Assembly: GCA_016868755.1 (NCBI GenBank)
Contig: VGFU01000013.1
Coordinates: 1-32,344, forward strand
Source: Bacteroidota bacterium
Lineage (GTDB): Bacteria; Bacteroidota; Bacteroidia; Flavobacteriales; Schleiferiaceae
Direction of reading: 5' to 3'
Length of the DNA stretch: 32,344 nucleotides
Below, in pieces: positions 1 to 8,880 of the stretch. A program made the translations under genes and the position numbers. The notes under the pieces are model-generated. The model was given only the letters and a program-made list of their open reading frames with translations, searched no databases and had not been told where the DNA came from. Each line of letters begins with the position of its first letter. Within the stretch, counting starts at the first letter, position 1.

Positions 1-479
1 CCGACGACCGCCCCACCACCTTAGCGTGGCCGGGCTGGGAAAAAGCACGCCGCATCGGCATCGTGTTTGACGCGCGCGCCGAAGAAGGCTATTTGGAATC
101 CTTGCGTCAGGTCGTTTCGGCCCTCCAAGCGCAGCAGCGCGCTGTAGCCCTAATCGGATGGACCGGCGAAATGCGTCCCAAAAACGCTCTGTACTCTGGG
201 CGGCAGCTCATTTTTACCGACGACTTTGCGTGGAACGGCGCGGTTCAGGCCGGCAATGCCCTCGAATTCATGCAGAGCGAATTTGACCTCGTCGTAGCCC
301 TGCACCGCAGCGAAGACAGCCCCATTGACTACCTCGTCGCGCGCACGCCTGCCGGTTTGCGGGTAAGCCTGACGGGCGCCAACGACTTCTACGACGTTCG
401 CTACCACAGCGCAGACCGCCTTCCCATGGACTACTTTCGCGCTTTGAGCGCTTGGCTCGCAAAAATTCCTTCCCGATGA
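1..479 (+). CDS. DUF6913-like protein, 5' end outside the window
   Basis: This is the 3' part of a gene that begins before the window. The frame is open from base 3 through the GTG at 63, and the residues upstream of that GTG (ending KARRIGIVFDARAEEGY) read as ordinary protein, so the GTG is internal rather than a start. The visible part has about 158 residues and resembles the DUF6913 family of Bacteroidota, small proteins of unknown function with an alternating beta/alpha pattern. No signal peptide, membrane segment or catalytic motif is visible. The stop codon TGA overlaps the probable dapA start in an ATGA arrangement, so the two are probably translationally coupled. The family assignment is from memory of the sequence pattern and is moderately sure; the function is unknown. 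Confidence 0.6.
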   Translation, partial: DDRPTTLAWPGWEKARRIGIVFDARAEEGYLESLRQVVSALQAQQRAVALIGWTGEMRPKNALYSGRQLIFTDDFAWNGAVQAGNALEFMQSEFDLVVALHRSEDSPIDYLVARTPAGLRVSLTGANDFYDVRYHSADRLPMDYFRALSAWLAKIPSR

Positions 480-1378
480 ACGCACGCATCAATCCCTTCA
501 AGGGCACCGGCATTGCCTTGGTTACGCCCTTCACCGCTACCCACGAGGTGGACTATGTCGCCCTGGACCGCTTAGTCCAGCATTGCATAGCGGGCGGAGT
601 GGACTTTCTCGTCGCATTAGGCACCACCGCCGAAACCGCGACCTTGAGCGCTGACGAGAAGCAGCGCATCGTGGCGGCCATCTGCGCGGCGGCATCCGGC
701 CGTGTCCCCGTGGTTCAGGGCGTGGGAGGGAACGACAGCGCCAAAGTGGCCGCCGAACTCAAGGCAGGGCTTCGCGAGGGGATCTCGGGAGTATTAAGCG
801 TTTCTCCGTACTACAACAAGCCCACACAGGAGGGTATTTTCCGCCACTTTGCCTACGTCGCTGAGGCTACAGAACTGCCAATCATTTTGTACAACGTGCC
901 GGGCCGAACGGGCTCAAACATGGCCGCGTCGACCACGCTGCGCATCGCCGAGTCGGTGCCCCACGCGGTGGCCGTTAAAGAGGCGAGCGGCAACATGGAG
1001 CAGTGCATGGAAGTCATTCTCGGAGCGCCTGCGGGCTTTGACTTACTCAGCGGCGACGACAACCTAACGCTTCCGCTGGTTGCCTGCGGGGCACAGGGCG
1101 TCATTTCGGTCAGCGGCCAGGGGTTTCCCAAAACCTTCAGCCAAATGGTTCGCGACGCCCGAGCGGGCAATGTGGCTGCGGCACAAAAAGGCCATTACGC
1201 CCTGTTTCACTTTACCCAGCAACTTTTTGCCGAAGGAAACCCGGGCGGAATTAAATCGGCCCTAAAGCACCTCGGCATCAGCGACGACGCACTGCGCCTG
1301 CCTTTGTGGCCCGTTTCAGCCGCCCTCGACGCGGCAATCGCTCAATCGGTACACCAATTGCAGAACTACGAATCATGA
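476..1378 (+). CDS. dapA: 4-hydroxy-tetrahydrodipicolinate synthase
   Basis: DapA condenses pyruvate with aspartate semialdehyde, the first committed step of lysine and diaminopimelate synthesis, in the cytoplasm. The 300-residue product has the family's usual length and a TIM-barrel pattern. The active-site residues are all visible: the pyruvate-binding loop GTTAE (residues 49-53), Tyr139 in LYNVPGRTG with Arg144, and the Schiff-base Lys168 in VKEASGN. I chose the ATG at 476, which overlaps the upstream stop (ATGA). A TTG at 452 in the same frame would add eight residues not expected in the family. The 3' end overlaps bamD by another ATGA, which indicates an operon. Confidence 0.95.
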   Translation: MNARINPFKGTGIALVTPFTATHEVDYVALDRLVQHCIAGGVDFLVALGTTAETATLSADEKQRIVAAICAAASGRVPVVQGVGGNDSAKVAAELKAGLREGISGVLSVSPYYNKPTQEGIFRHFAYVAEATELPIILYNVPGRTGSNMAASTTLRIAESVPHAVAVKEASGNMEQCMEVILGAPAGFDLLSGDDNLTLPLVACGAQGVISVSGQGFPKTFSQMVRDARAGNVAAAQKGHYALFHFTQQLFAEGNPGGIKSALKHLGISDDALRLPLWPVSAALDAAIAQSVHQLQNYES

Positions 1379-2160
1379 AGCATTGGATAACTGCCGTCGC
1401 GCTCGCGGGATTGGCCGCCTCGTGCGGAGACTACAACAAAGTGCTCAAAAGCACCGACCCCGCCTACAAGCTGGATCGAGCGATTCAGTACTACGACACC
1501 AAAAACTACAGCAAGGCCTATCCGCTGTTTGACGAGCTCATGACCTCGTACCGCGGAACCACCAAGGCGCAAACTGTCTACCGCTACTTCGCCCGAACGC
1601 TTTACGCCCAGCGCGAATACATTTTGGCATCCTACCACTTCAAACGCTTCGCCCAGACGTTCCCCAGCGACGAATTCGCCGAAGAAGCGGCCTACCTCGG
1701 GGCACACTGTGCCTACCTCGACGCGCCGTCCACAACGCTGGATCCGGCCCTGACCTACCAAGCCATGGACGAGTTACAGCTGTTCATCAATACCCACCCT
1801 GATTCGAAGTTTCTCGGTGAGGCCAACACGCAAATCGACGAGCTTCGCCGCCGACTTGAAGAAAAGAGCTTCCTCATTGCCAAGGGCTACCACCACCGCA
1901 ACAAGTACGCAAGCGCCGTCGTTTCGTTTAACGTAATGCTCACCGACCATCCGGCGAGTCCGCGCCGCGAAGAGGCCATGTACTACCGCATCGAGTCGGC
2001 AATGAAGTATGCCGAGAACTCCATCGAAAGCAAGCAAGAAGAGCGCTACCGCGAGGCGACGACCTACGTGAACGAGTACCAAGCGACCTTTCCCGACGGC
2101 ACGTACGCCTCCGACGTTTCAGGATTCGCAAAGCGGATTGCCGCTCGGAACCGAAAATAA
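1375..2160 (+). CDS. bamD: Outer membrane assembly lipoprotein BamD
   Basis: BamD is the periplasmic lipoprotein of the BAM complex that inserts beta-barrel proteins into the outer membrane. The 261-residue product starts with a short signal peptide ending LAASC, so Cys17 is the probable lipidated residue. Tetratricopeptide-like helical pairs follow, for example the KNYSKAYPLFDEL and REYILASYHFKRF repeats, matching the BamD/YfiO fold. The start ATG at 1375 overlaps the dapA stop; a longer frame open from 1306 lies inside dapA and would bury the signal peptide. Position between dapA and rpoZ is an arrangement I recall from Flavobacteria. Confidence 0.92.
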   Translation: MKHWITAVALAGLAASCGDYNKVLKSTDPAYKLDRAIQYYDTKNYSKAYPLFDELMTSYRGTTKAQTVYRYFARTLYAQREYILASYHFKRFAQTFPSDEFAEEAAYLGAHCAYLDAPSTTLDPALTYQAMDELQLFINTHPDSKFLGEANTQIDELRRRLEEKSFLIAKGYHHRNKYASAVVSFNVMLTDHPASPRREEAMYYRIESAMKYAENSIESKQEERYREATTYVNEYQATFPDGTYASDVSGFAKRIAARNRK

Positions 2161-2163
2161 TCG

Positions 2164-2171
2164 TACTTTTG
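2164..2171 (+). promoter_or_regulatory. Probable -7 promoter element for rpoZ
   Basis: TACTTTTG is a perfect match to the Bacteroidota sigma-A -7 element TAnnTTTG and is followed by C. It lies just after the bamD stop and 33 nt before the rpoZ start. No good TTTG -33 element sits at the usual 19-21 nt spacing, so the promoter is inferred from the -7 box and its position alone. Confidence 0.55.
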
Positions 2172-2204
2172 CCCTCCTAATTGCAACTTAGACAACCTCG
2201 AACC

Positions 2205-2537
2205 ATGGATAAAGCGCACCTTTCTGCCTCGAAGACGACCAAAACGTTGGATTTCAACGAGCTGGATGCCGCTACCGGCAACATCTACGAGGCGATCGCC
2301 CAGATTTCGCGCCGTGCTGAGCAAATCAACGAGACGCTGCGTGCCGAAATCAACGAGAAACTCGAAGATTTTCAGGTAGTTACCGATAGCCTTGAAGAGG
2401 TATTCGAGAACAAGGAGCAAATCGAAATGTCGCGCCAGTACGAGTCGTTGCCTAAGCCCCACGCCATGGCGGTTCGCGAGTGGCTCGACGGTAAGGTGTA
2501 CTACCGCTACCCTGAGGCCGACAGCACCAACGCCTAA
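2205..2537 (+). CDS. rpoZ: RNA polymerase omega subunit (Bacteroidota type)
   Basis: The 110-residue product matches the diverged omega subunit of Bacteroidota, which helps assemble and stabilise RNA polymerase. Diagnostic segments are NIYEAIAQISRRAEQIN (from about residue 25), the run DSLEEVFENKEQIE, and a C-terminal LPKPHAMAVREWLDGKVYYR. I chose the ATG at 2205; a TTG at 2181 in the same frame adds eight residues without family support. A -7 promoter element lies 33 nt upstream. coaBC begins 5 nt after the stop, so the two are probably cotranscribed. Confidence 0.9.
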   Translation: MDKAHLSASKTTKTLDFNELDAATGNIYEAIAQISRRAEQINETLRAEINEKLEDFQVVTDSLEEVFENKEQIEMSRQYESLPKPHAMAVREWLDGKVYYRYPEADSTNA

Positions 2538-2542
2538 CGAGC

Positions 2543-3757
2543 ATGGTACTGCAGGGGCGCCGCATCCTGCTGGCCGTGAGTGGCGGCATAGCTGCCTACA
2601 AAATTCCTTACTTCGTTCGACTCTTGCGCCAGTCAGGCGCTGAGGTTCGCGTGGCGATGACCCCCGCCGCCGAAGAGTTCGTTACGCCGCTGACGCTTGC
2701 GGCCTTGAGCGGACACCCCGTCGAGCAGCACCTCGTGCTTCGTGGCGGTGCCCGAACCTCGTGGAACAACCACGTTCACCTCGCAGAGTGGGCCGAGGCC
2801 CTGGTGGTGGCGCCTGCGACCAGCAACACGCTGGCCAAGGCGGCCCACGGGCTCTGCGACAACTTGCTTACGTCGTTGGTGCTTTCGGCCAAATGCCCTG
2901 TATTCTGGGCCCCGGCCATGGACCTCGACATGTTTGCCTACCCGGCAACCCAGCAGAATTTAGACCGGCTGCGGACCATGGGCCACCACGTGTGGCCGTC
3001 GCCTGAAGGCGAGCTGGCCTCGGGGTTGACGGGCGCAGGCCGCATGGCCGAGCCCGAGTTTATGCACCGCGCTTTGGAGCTTCATTTAGGTGCGCGGCCG
3101 TTTTGGACCGATCGAACGCTGTTGCTGACTTCAGGGCCGACCGAGGAGGCCTTGGACCCGGTTCGCTTTCTGACCAATGGGTCGAGCGGACAAATGGGCG
3201 AAGCGCTAGCCGCCGAAGCGGAGCTTCGCGGCGCCACGGTGCATTGGGTGCGCGGACCGTTGCGGCGAGCCGACCGAGCGTGGTCGCCCAAGGTTCGCGT
3301 GGTTTCGGTGCGGAGCGCCGCAGAGATGCACGCCGCCGCCCTCCAAGCCTTACCCGAAGCATCGGTCGTGATTACGGCGGCGGCGGTCGCTGACGTGCGC
3401 CCGTCGGCGCCCCAAGACCGCAAAACCCCCAAGGAACACCTGAACCGCCCCCTAGAACTTGTGCCCAACGCCGACATACTGGCAGACTTGGCGGCGCGCA
3501 AAGTATCGGGTCAATGGATTCTGGGATTCGCCCTCGAAACCCACGACGCGGTCGAATCGGCCCAGGCCAAACTCCGCCGCAAAGGCGCAGACGCCCTCAT
3601 CCTCAACCTCGACGGTCCAGAGACCGGAATGAATTCCGCCACCAACCAAATCAGCCTGATACGCGCCGAAGGCATCGAAGAGGGTCCGCTGGAAACCAAA
3701 GAGCAGGCCGCACGGCGCATCCTTGATTGGGTTGAGCGCTACGCGGGCATCGCGTAA
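2543..3757 (+). CDS. coaBC: Phosphopantothenoylcysteine decarboxylase / phosphopantothenate-cysteine ligase
   Basis: This bifunctional enzyme makes 4'-phosphopantetheine from phosphopantothenate and cysteine in coenzyme A synthesis. The N-terminal flavoprotein half (about residues 1-185) shows the FMN-binding GGIAAYK, His77 in NHVHLAEWA, PATSNTLAK and the PAM motif. The C-terminal ligase half shows TSGPTEEALDPVRFLTN, the NGSSGQMG nucleotide loop and PNADIL. The catalytic cysteine expected in the decarboxylase flap (E. coli Cys158, ACGDIGPGRM) is Ser160 here (ASGLTGAGRM); I recall that other Bacteroidota proteins also have SGL at this place. The length of 404 is normal. Confidence 0.94.
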   Translation: MVLQGRRILLAVSGGIAAYKIPYFVRLLRQSGAEVRVAMTPAAEEFVTPLTLAALSGHPVEQHLVLRGGARTSWNNHVHLAEWAEALVVAPATSNTLAKAAHGLCDNLLTSLVLSAKCPVFWAPAMDLDMFAYPATQQNLDRLRTMGHHVWPSPEGELASGLTGAGRMAEPEFMHRALELHLGARPFWTDRTLLLTSGPTEEALDPVRFLTNGSSGQMGEALAAEAELRGATVHWVRGPLRRADRAWSPKVRVVSVRSAAEMHAAALQALPEASVVITAAAVADVRPSAPQDRKTPKEHLNRPLELVPNADILADLAARKVSGQWILGFALETHDAVESAQAKLRRKGADALILNLDGPETGMNSATNQISLIRAEGIEEGPLETKEQAARRILDWVERYAGIA

Positions 3758-3766
3758 CTTCACCTC

Positions 3767-4672
3767 GTGAAACTATTTGTCCTTCTCACCGCCCTTCTAA
3801 TCGGGCTGAGCGGCCTTTCAGCCCAGGAATTCTTTGTGGAAGTCAAGGTTCAAGCGCCTGAAATCCAAACCAATGACCGCCAAGTATTCACCCAGCTGGA
3901 GCAAGTAATCCGCGACCTCATCAACAACCGCGCGTGGACCGAAGATACCTGGGAACAGGCGGAACGAATTCGCGGTTCCCTCGTGTTTACCTTGCGCAGC
4001 TACGACCAAGGCACCGGCCAAATGTCCGGAAACCTTCAGGTCTCGTTTGCGCGACCCGTCTACGGTACTGACTACAACTCCACCACGTTTACCTATCAGG
4101 ATCCCGACGTGCGGTTTCGCTACCGCCCCAACGAAATCGTCGAGTTTCAGCCCAACCAATTCAACGACCTGGCGTCGCTCGTGGGCTTCTATGCCTACCT
4201 GGCACTGGGCCTCGACGAAGCTTCGTTTGATGCCGAGGGGCGAGCATCCCTGCAGTCAGCGCTTCAAGTAGCCCAAACGGCTCAGGCCTCCGGCGCCGGA
4301 GGCGGATGGGACCGCTTTGCGTCGACCCGCAACCGGTTTTGGTTGATTGATGACCTGCTAAACCCCGCCAACGAAGCCTTTTTGCAGGCTTGGTACCGAT
4401 ACCACCGCGAAGGCCTGGACCGCCTAGCCAACGTCGCGACCCAGTCACAAGCCAAACAGGCCATAGCAAGTGCGATTTTGTCAGTAAAACCAATCCACAC
4501 CCGGCAGCCCAACATTTATTTGCTTCGCTGGTTTTTTGACGCCAAATCGGTAGAGCTTCAGCAGGTGTATTCGGGCGGACCGCAGGTTCCGCTCCAAGAG
4601 CTCATTGAAGCCCTACAGGTCATGGACGCGTCAAACGCAAGTAAGTACCTAAAAATGGGTACGACCCGATAG
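3767..4672 (+). CDS. DUF4835 (PorD-like) secreted or periplasmic protein
   Basis: The 301-residue product begins with a signal peptide (MKLFVLLTALLIGLSGLSAQ, cleavage likely before the Gln) and then matches DUF4835, a family I know only from Bacteroidota. The mature part starts EFFVEVKVQAPEIQTNDRQVF, which suggests a beta-rich N-terminal domain. The later part, including FYAYLALGLDEASF and the PNIYLLRWFFDAKS region, looks helical. Some annotation pipelines link the family to type IX secretion under the name PorD; the sequence alone does not prove that role. The start is GTG at 3767, nine nt after the coaBC stop, at the head of the signal peptide. The coaBC-DUF4835-recN order is one I recall from Flavobacteria. 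Confidence 0.82.
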   Translation: MKLFVLLTALLIGLSGLSAQEFFVEVKVQAPEIQTNDRQVFTQLEQVIRDLINNRAWTEDTWEQAERIRGSLVFTLRSYDQGTGQMSGNLQVSFARPVYGTDYNSTTFTYQDPDVRFRYRPNEIVEFQPNQFNDLASLVGFYAYLALGLDEASFDAEGRASLQSALQVAQTAQASGAGGGWDRFASTRNRFWLIDDLLNPANEAFLQAWYRYHREGLDRLANVATQSQAKQAIASAILSVKPIHTRQPNIYLLRWFFDAKSVELQQVYSGGPQVPLQELIEALQVMDASNASKYLKMGTTR

Positions 4673-4679
4673 CTTGAAC

Positions 4680-4687
4680 TAGGTTTG
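4680..4687 (+). promoter_or_regulatory. -7 promoter element directly before recN
   Basis: TAGGTTTG followed by C is a perfect TAnnTTTG element. It ends only 4 nt before the recN ATG, so transcription would start at or very near the start codon and the mRNA would be leaderless. A -33 element is not convincing. Confidence 0.5.
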
Positions 4688-4691
4688 CGCC

Positions 4692-6368
4692 ATGCTCCGC
4701 CGCCTACACATTGAACGCTTTGCGCTGATCGAACAGCTGGACCTCGAGGTTCAGCCCGGCTTTACCGTGGTGACGGGCGAAACCGGGGCGGGTAAGTCCA
4801 TTTTTCTGGGCGCCCTTCAGCTTGCCTTGGGCGGACGAGCGGAATTTGCCTCAGTCGGACAACCCGGCTTCAAGTGCGTGGTCGAGGCCGAGTTTTCGGT
4901 TTCTGAAGCGCGCAAGGAAGAGTGGGCCACGGACGACTGGGACTGGTGGAGCAGCGACGGCACCGCAAGCTTGGTTTTGCGCCGCGAAATCCACCCCGGC
5001 GGGCGCAGTCGTGCGTTCATCAACGATTCACCGGTGCGCTTGGACGAACTCAAACGGGTATCGAGTGCCTTGGTAGACATCCACAGCCAGCGGGACGAGG
5101 GACTTTGGTCGCGGAGCGAGGGCATCGTACTGCTGCTCGAAAACTTCGCCCCCCGTGAGGCGGAACGCGCTCGGCAGCGCTACCGTGAGGCCTGGACCGA
5201 CTTTGTCGCGCGGGAGCAGGAGCTCGGTGTGCTCGAGGCGGAGCTTGGTTCGGTGCAAGACCCCGAATACCTGCAGTTTGTGGTTCAGGAACTCCAAGCC
5301 CTCAACCTCAAGCCGGGCGAAGAGGCTCGGCTGCGCCAGCGGCTCGCGACCCTTAGCCACGTGACGGAACTTCACGAAACCTGCGTCGAAGTACTCGAGG
5401 CCCTGGACCGCGACGAACATGGGATCTCGGCCCTCGCCAGCCAGATTCGTCGGGCAGGGGAGCGGGTGGCTCGCCGAACATCTACGCACGAAGACCTCGT
5501 GGCACAAGGGCTGGCCCTCGAAGAGCTCACCCGCGAATTGCGCCAGCAGTGGTCCGCCTTGTTGGAACAGCTTGATACCGACCCGGCCGAACTCGCCGAG
5601 GCCGAAGAACGGCTCGCCCAGCTGGACCGCCTTCAGCGCAAGCATCAGTGTGCCGATGAAGCGGCGCTGCTCGAGCACATGGAGGTGCTGACACGTCGGC
5701 TGGAACTCTGGGAACACGGTCAAGAGCGCCTAAACCAAGCCCGGCGTGCATGTGCCCAGGCACATGAAACCCTAGTTGCAGCGGGAGCGGCATGGAACGA
5801 AATCCTGCTTCACGGAGCTTCCGACCTCGCGGCGTCGGTTCGGGAGGGCCTAGCCGAACTGGCTATGCCCCAGACCCAAATCGCGGTGCGTCCGCAAGAG
5901 AAAAACGAGCCGGGCCCGCAGGGAACCTACACCTACCGCCTGGAGTTCAGCGCCAATCCGGGCCAGCCTATGCAGGACCTCAGCAAAGTGGCGTCGGGTG
6001 GCGAACGCAGCCGACTGATGCTGGTGCTCAAGCGCTACTTGGCTCTACGTCAGGGGTTGAGCACGGTGCTGTTCGACGAAATCGACACGGGTGTTTCGGG
6101 CGGAACGGCGGCCAAAATGGCCTCCGTGTTGCGTGCGATGAGCACCGACGCCCAGGTGTTGGCCATCACGCACCTTCCGCAGGTTGCCGCGAAGGGAAGC
6201 CAGCACTGGGTCGTCGAAAAGACGAGCGACGGCTCGGCTACCCGCACCCGGCTGCGGGTGCTCGACGAAACCGAGCGGCTGGATGAGGTGGCTCGCCTGC
6301 TGTCTGACGGCAGCCTGAGTTCGATAGCCCTCGCACAGGCGCAAGCTCTGATGGCTTCGGCCGACTGA
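4692..6368 (+). CDS. recN: DNA repair protein RecN
   Basis: RecN is an SMC-like ATPase that acts early in double-strand break repair. The 558-residue product has the Walker A motif GETGAGKS at residues 29-36. A long charged coiled-coil middle (about 150-370) follows, rich in Leu, Glu and Arg. The ABC signature is VASGGERSR, the Walker B is TVLFDEIDTGVSG, and the switch region is AITHLPQVA. The length is typical. Its own -7 element sits immediately upstream, so it may be transcribed separately from the coaBC group even though the genes are close. Confidence 0.95.
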   Translation: MLRRLHIERFALIEQLDLEVQPGFTVVTGETGAGKSIFLGALQLALGGRAEFASVGQPGFKCVVEAEFSVSEARKEEWATDDWDWWSSDGTASLVLRREIHPGGRSRAFINDSPVRLDELKRVSSALVDIHSQRDEGLWSRSEGIVLLLENFAPREAERARQRYREAWTDFVAREQELGVLEAELGSVQDPEYLQFVVQELQALNLKPGEEARLRQRLATLSHVTELHETCVEVLEALDRDEHGISALASQIRRAGERVARRTSTHEDLVAQGLALEELTRELRQQWSALLEQLDTDPAELAEAEERLAQLDRLQRKHQCADEAALLEHMEVLTRRLELWEHGQERLNQARRACAQAHETLVAAGAAWNEILLHGASDLAASVREGLAELAMPQTQIAVRPQEKNEPGPQGTYTYRLEFSANPGQPMQDLSKVASGGERSRLMLVLKRYLALRQGLSTVLFDEIDTGVSGGTAAKMASVLRAMSTDAQVLAITHLPQVAAKGSQHWVVEKTSDGSATRTRLRVLDETERLDEVARLLSDGSLSSIALAQAQALMASAD

Positions 6369-6376
6369 TTTTTACC

Positions 6377-6384
6377 GATATTTG
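6377..6384 (+). promoter_or_regulatory. Possible -7 promoter element for fabI
   Basis: GATATTTG followed by C differs from TAnnTTTG by one base and lies 4 nt before the fabI ATG, the same geometry seen at recN and pirin. A short-leader or leaderless transcript would result. Support is moderate because of the mismatch. Confidence 0.35.
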
Positions 6385-6388
6385 CCCC

Positions 6389-7207
6389 ATGAACAACGTA
6401 CTCGCAGGAAAAAAGGGCATCATCTTCGGAGCTCTCAACAGCGACTCCATCGCTTGGAAGGTCGCCGAACAGTGCCACGCCCAAGGGGCGCAACTCGTGC
6501 TTACCAACGCCCCGATGGCCATGCGCATGGGCGAAATCAACGCACTCGCTGAGAAGACCGGTGCGCCGGTTATTGGGGCTGACGCCACAAGCCTCGAGGA
6601 CCTTCAAAACCTGCTTCAGGGCGCCATGGACCACTTTGGCGGCAAAATTGACTTCATCCTTCACAGCATCGGCATGTCGGTGAACGTGCGCAAGAGCCGT
6701 CCCTACACCGACCTGAACTACGACTTTTTAACCAAGGGCTGGGACGTGTCGGCCGTGAGCTTCCACAAAGTGCTGCAAACGGCCTACCAAATGGACGCCT
6801 TGAGCGATTGGGGTAGCGTACTGGCGTTGAGCTACATTGCCGCACAGCGCACGTTCCCCGACTACAACGATATGGCCGAAAACAAAGCCTACCTCGAGTC
6901 AGTGGCCCGCAGCTTTGGCTACCACTACGGGATCCGCAACAAGGTTCGCGTCAATACCATCAGCCAATCGCCGACCCCCACGACGGCCGGAAGCGGCGTG
7001 AAGGGCTTCAATGCCTTCTTGAGCTTTGCCGACAAAATGAGCCCGTTGGGCAACGCAACCGCCGAAGACTGCGCCAACCTCTGCGTGGTAATGTTCAGTG
7101 ATATGAGCCGCCGCGTTACAATGCAAAATCTGTACAACGACGGAGGCTTTAGCAACACCGGAGTAAGCCAAGAAGTGTTGGACACCTACATGAAGGGCGC
7201 GGAGTAA
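6389..7207 (+). CDS. fabI: Enoyl-[acyl-carrier-protein] reductase (NADH)
   Basis: FabI performs the last reduction of each fatty-acid elongation cycle. The 272-residue product is a short-chain dehydrogenase of the divergent FabI class. It has the N-terminal nucleotide-binding segment KKGIIFGALNSDSIAWKVA and LHSIGMS. The catalytic region LSYIAAQRTFPDYNDMAENK contains the FabI-type Tyr-x6-Lys pair and the preceding Tyr of the LSY motif. The C-terminal SQSPTPTTAGSGVKGF corresponds to the substrate-binding loop. A rho-independent terminator follows 25 nt downstream. Confidence 0.95.
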   Translation: MNNVLAGKKGIIFGALNSDSIAWKVAEQCHAQGAQLVLTNAPMAMRMGEINALAEKTGAPVIGADATSLEDLQNLLQGAMDHFGGKIDFILHSIGMSVNVRKSRPYTDLNYDFLTKGWDVSAVSFHKVLQTAYQMDALSDWGSVLALSYIAAQRTFPDYNDMAENKAYLESVARSFGYHYGIRNKVRVNTISQSPTPTTAGSGVKGFNAFLSFADKMSPLGNATAEDCANLCVVMFSDMSRRVTMQNLYNDGGFSNTGVSQEVLDTYMKGAE

Positions 7208-7232
7208 GCCCGACCCGTCAAAAAACTAAACT

Positions 7233-7256
7233 AAGCCCGCTTCGGCGGGCTTTTTT
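7233..7256 (+). terminator. Rho-independent terminator after fabI
   Basis: An 8-bp perfect stem, AAGCCCGC / GCGGGCTT, closes on a stable TTCG tetraloop and runs into a T tract. It ends the fabI transcript. Read on the other strand the stem is followed by an interrupted T-rich run, so it may also terminate prfC, whose stop lies 21 nt away. Confidence 0.92.
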
Positions 7257-7276
7257 GTGCACCCTAGGGCGGGTAA

Positions 7277-8860
7277 TTAGAACTCGCTCTTCTCGTGAAA
7301 AGCGAGTCGGTCAAACTTCTCTTGGGTCAGCTGAAGTCCGAACTGAGAATCGGCCAAAAACACAAGGCGTCCGAATTTGTCGTGGGCTAACTGCCGAGCC
7401 TTCATTCGCTCGAGTTCGGCCAACTGAGCGGCGTCCTTGCCGTCGACCCAAAGGGCCTTGTAGGCGGGGAAGGGCTCGTAAGAACATTTCGCCCCGTATT
7501 CGTGCTCCAGACGGTACTGAATCACCTCGTACTGCAGGGCGCCCACGGTCCCAATGACTTTGCGGCCGTTGGCGACGAGCGTGAACAGCTGGGCGACGCC
7601 TTCGTCCATCAGCTGATCGACGCCTTTGGCCAACTGCTTGGCTTTCATCGGGTCGGCGTTGTTGATGAAGCGAAAGTGTTCGGGTGAAAACGACGGAATT
7701 CCGCTAAAATGCAGCTTTTCGCCGCCCGTCAGGCTGTCGCCAATGCGAAACAAGCCGGTGTCGGGCAAGCCCACGATGTCGCCCGGGTAGGCTTCGTCTA
7801 CCACCTCGCGCTTGCTCGCGAGAAAGGTCATGGGCGAACTGAATTTCAGGTTCTTACCCTCACGAACGTGGAGGTAGTTGGTGTTGCGCTCAAACAATCC
7901 GCTCACCACCTTGACGAAGGCGATGCGGCTGCGATGGTTGGGATCAATGTTGGCGTGGATTTTAAACACAAAGCCGCTGAACTTTGTCTCGTCAGGGTTC
8001 ACCACGCGCTCGTCGGCTTGCTTGGGCTGCGGGTGCGGAGCAATTTCGGCGAAGCAGTTGAGCAGTTCGCGCACGCCAAAATTATTTAGGGCGGACCCAA
8101 AAAACACCGGCTGCAGTTCGCCCCTCAAGTAGGCTTCGTGATCGAATTCGGGGTACACGCCGTGCACCAGTTCCAGCTCCTCGCGAAGGGCCTGCGCCGC
8201 CTTCGCTCCGATTCGCTCGACCAGCTCGGGACTGCTCAGGTCGCGGAACGAAACCCCCTCGGCCACCTTTTGCTTGTTCACTTGGTCGTAAATCAGCAGC
8301 GATTTCGACCACAAATCATACACGCCCTGAAACTGTGCCCCCATGCCGATCGGCCACGAAAGAGGGCAAAGGCGCAATCCGAGCTTTTGTTCCACCTCGT
8401 CCAAAAGGTCAAACGCGTCGCGGCCCTCGCGGTCCAACTTATTAATAAATACGATGATGGGCGTCGCGCGCATGCGGCACACATTAACCAGCTTCTCGGT
8501 TTGGGCCTCCACACCTTTGGCGACGTCGACCACCACGATCGCACTGTCGACCGCGGTCAACGTGCGGTAGGTGTCCTCGGCAAAATCTTGGTGGCCTGGG
8601 GTGTCCAAGATGTTGATGTGCTTGCCTTGGTACTCAAACGCCATCACCGAAGTGGCCACCGAAATTCCGCGCTGGCGCTCGATTTCCATGAAGTCTGACG
8701 TCGCGCCCTTCTTGATCTTGTTGCTCTTAACCGCACCGGCCTCCTGAATCGCGCCGCCAAAAAGCAAGAGCTTTTCGGTCAAGGTCGTTTTGCCCGCGTC
8801 GGGGTGCGAAACGATTCCAAAAGTTCGGCGGCGCTGAAGCTCCGTGTGCAGATTTGACAT
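7277..8860 (-). CDS. prfC: Peptide chain release factor 3
   Basis: RF3 is a translational GTPase that recycles RF1 and RF2 from the ribosome after termination. The 527-residue product opens MSNLHTELQRRRTFGIVSHP and has the P-loop SHPDAGKTT (from residue 18), the switch II DTPGHQDF and the guanine-specificity NKLD. Beta-barrel and C-terminal domains of RF3 type follow. The ATG at 8860 was chosen because the residues after it match RF3 N-termini. A longer frame open to 8932 uses a non-ATG start and would include the -7 promoter box. The gene converges with fabI. Confidence 0.95.
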   Translation of the reverse strand: MSNLHTELQRRRTFGIVSHPDAGKTTLTEKLLLFGGAIQEAGAVKSNKIKKGATSDFMEIERQRGISVATSVMAFEYQGKHINILDTPGHQDFAEDTYRTLTAVDSAIVVVDVAKGVEAQTEKLVNVCRMRATPIIVFINKLDREGRDAFDLLDEVEQKLGLRLCPLSWPIGMGAQFQGVYDLWSKSLLIYDQVNKQKVAEGVSFRDLSSPELVERIGAKAAQALREELELVHGVYPEFDHEAYLRGELQPVFFGSALNNFGVRELLNCFAEIAPHPQPKQADERVVNPDETKFSGFVFKIHANIDPNHRSRIAFVKVVSGLFERNTNYLHVREGKNLKFSSPMTFLASKREVVDEAYPGDIVGLPDTGLFRIGDSLTGGEKLHFSGIPSFSPEHFRFINNADPMKAKQLAKGVDQLMDEGVAQLFTLVANGRKVIGTVGALQYEVIQYRLEHEYGAKCSYEPFPAYKALWVDGKDAAQLAELERMKARQLAHDKFGRLVFLADSQFGLQLTQEKFDRLAFHEKSEF

Positions 8861-8880
8861 AACTCTTAAATTGCGGCCCG

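Noticed and set aside
452..475. TTG at 452 as the dapA start
   Set aside because: It would overlap the upstream gene by 28 nt and add residues not expected in the family; the ATG at 476 gives the usual ATGA coupling.
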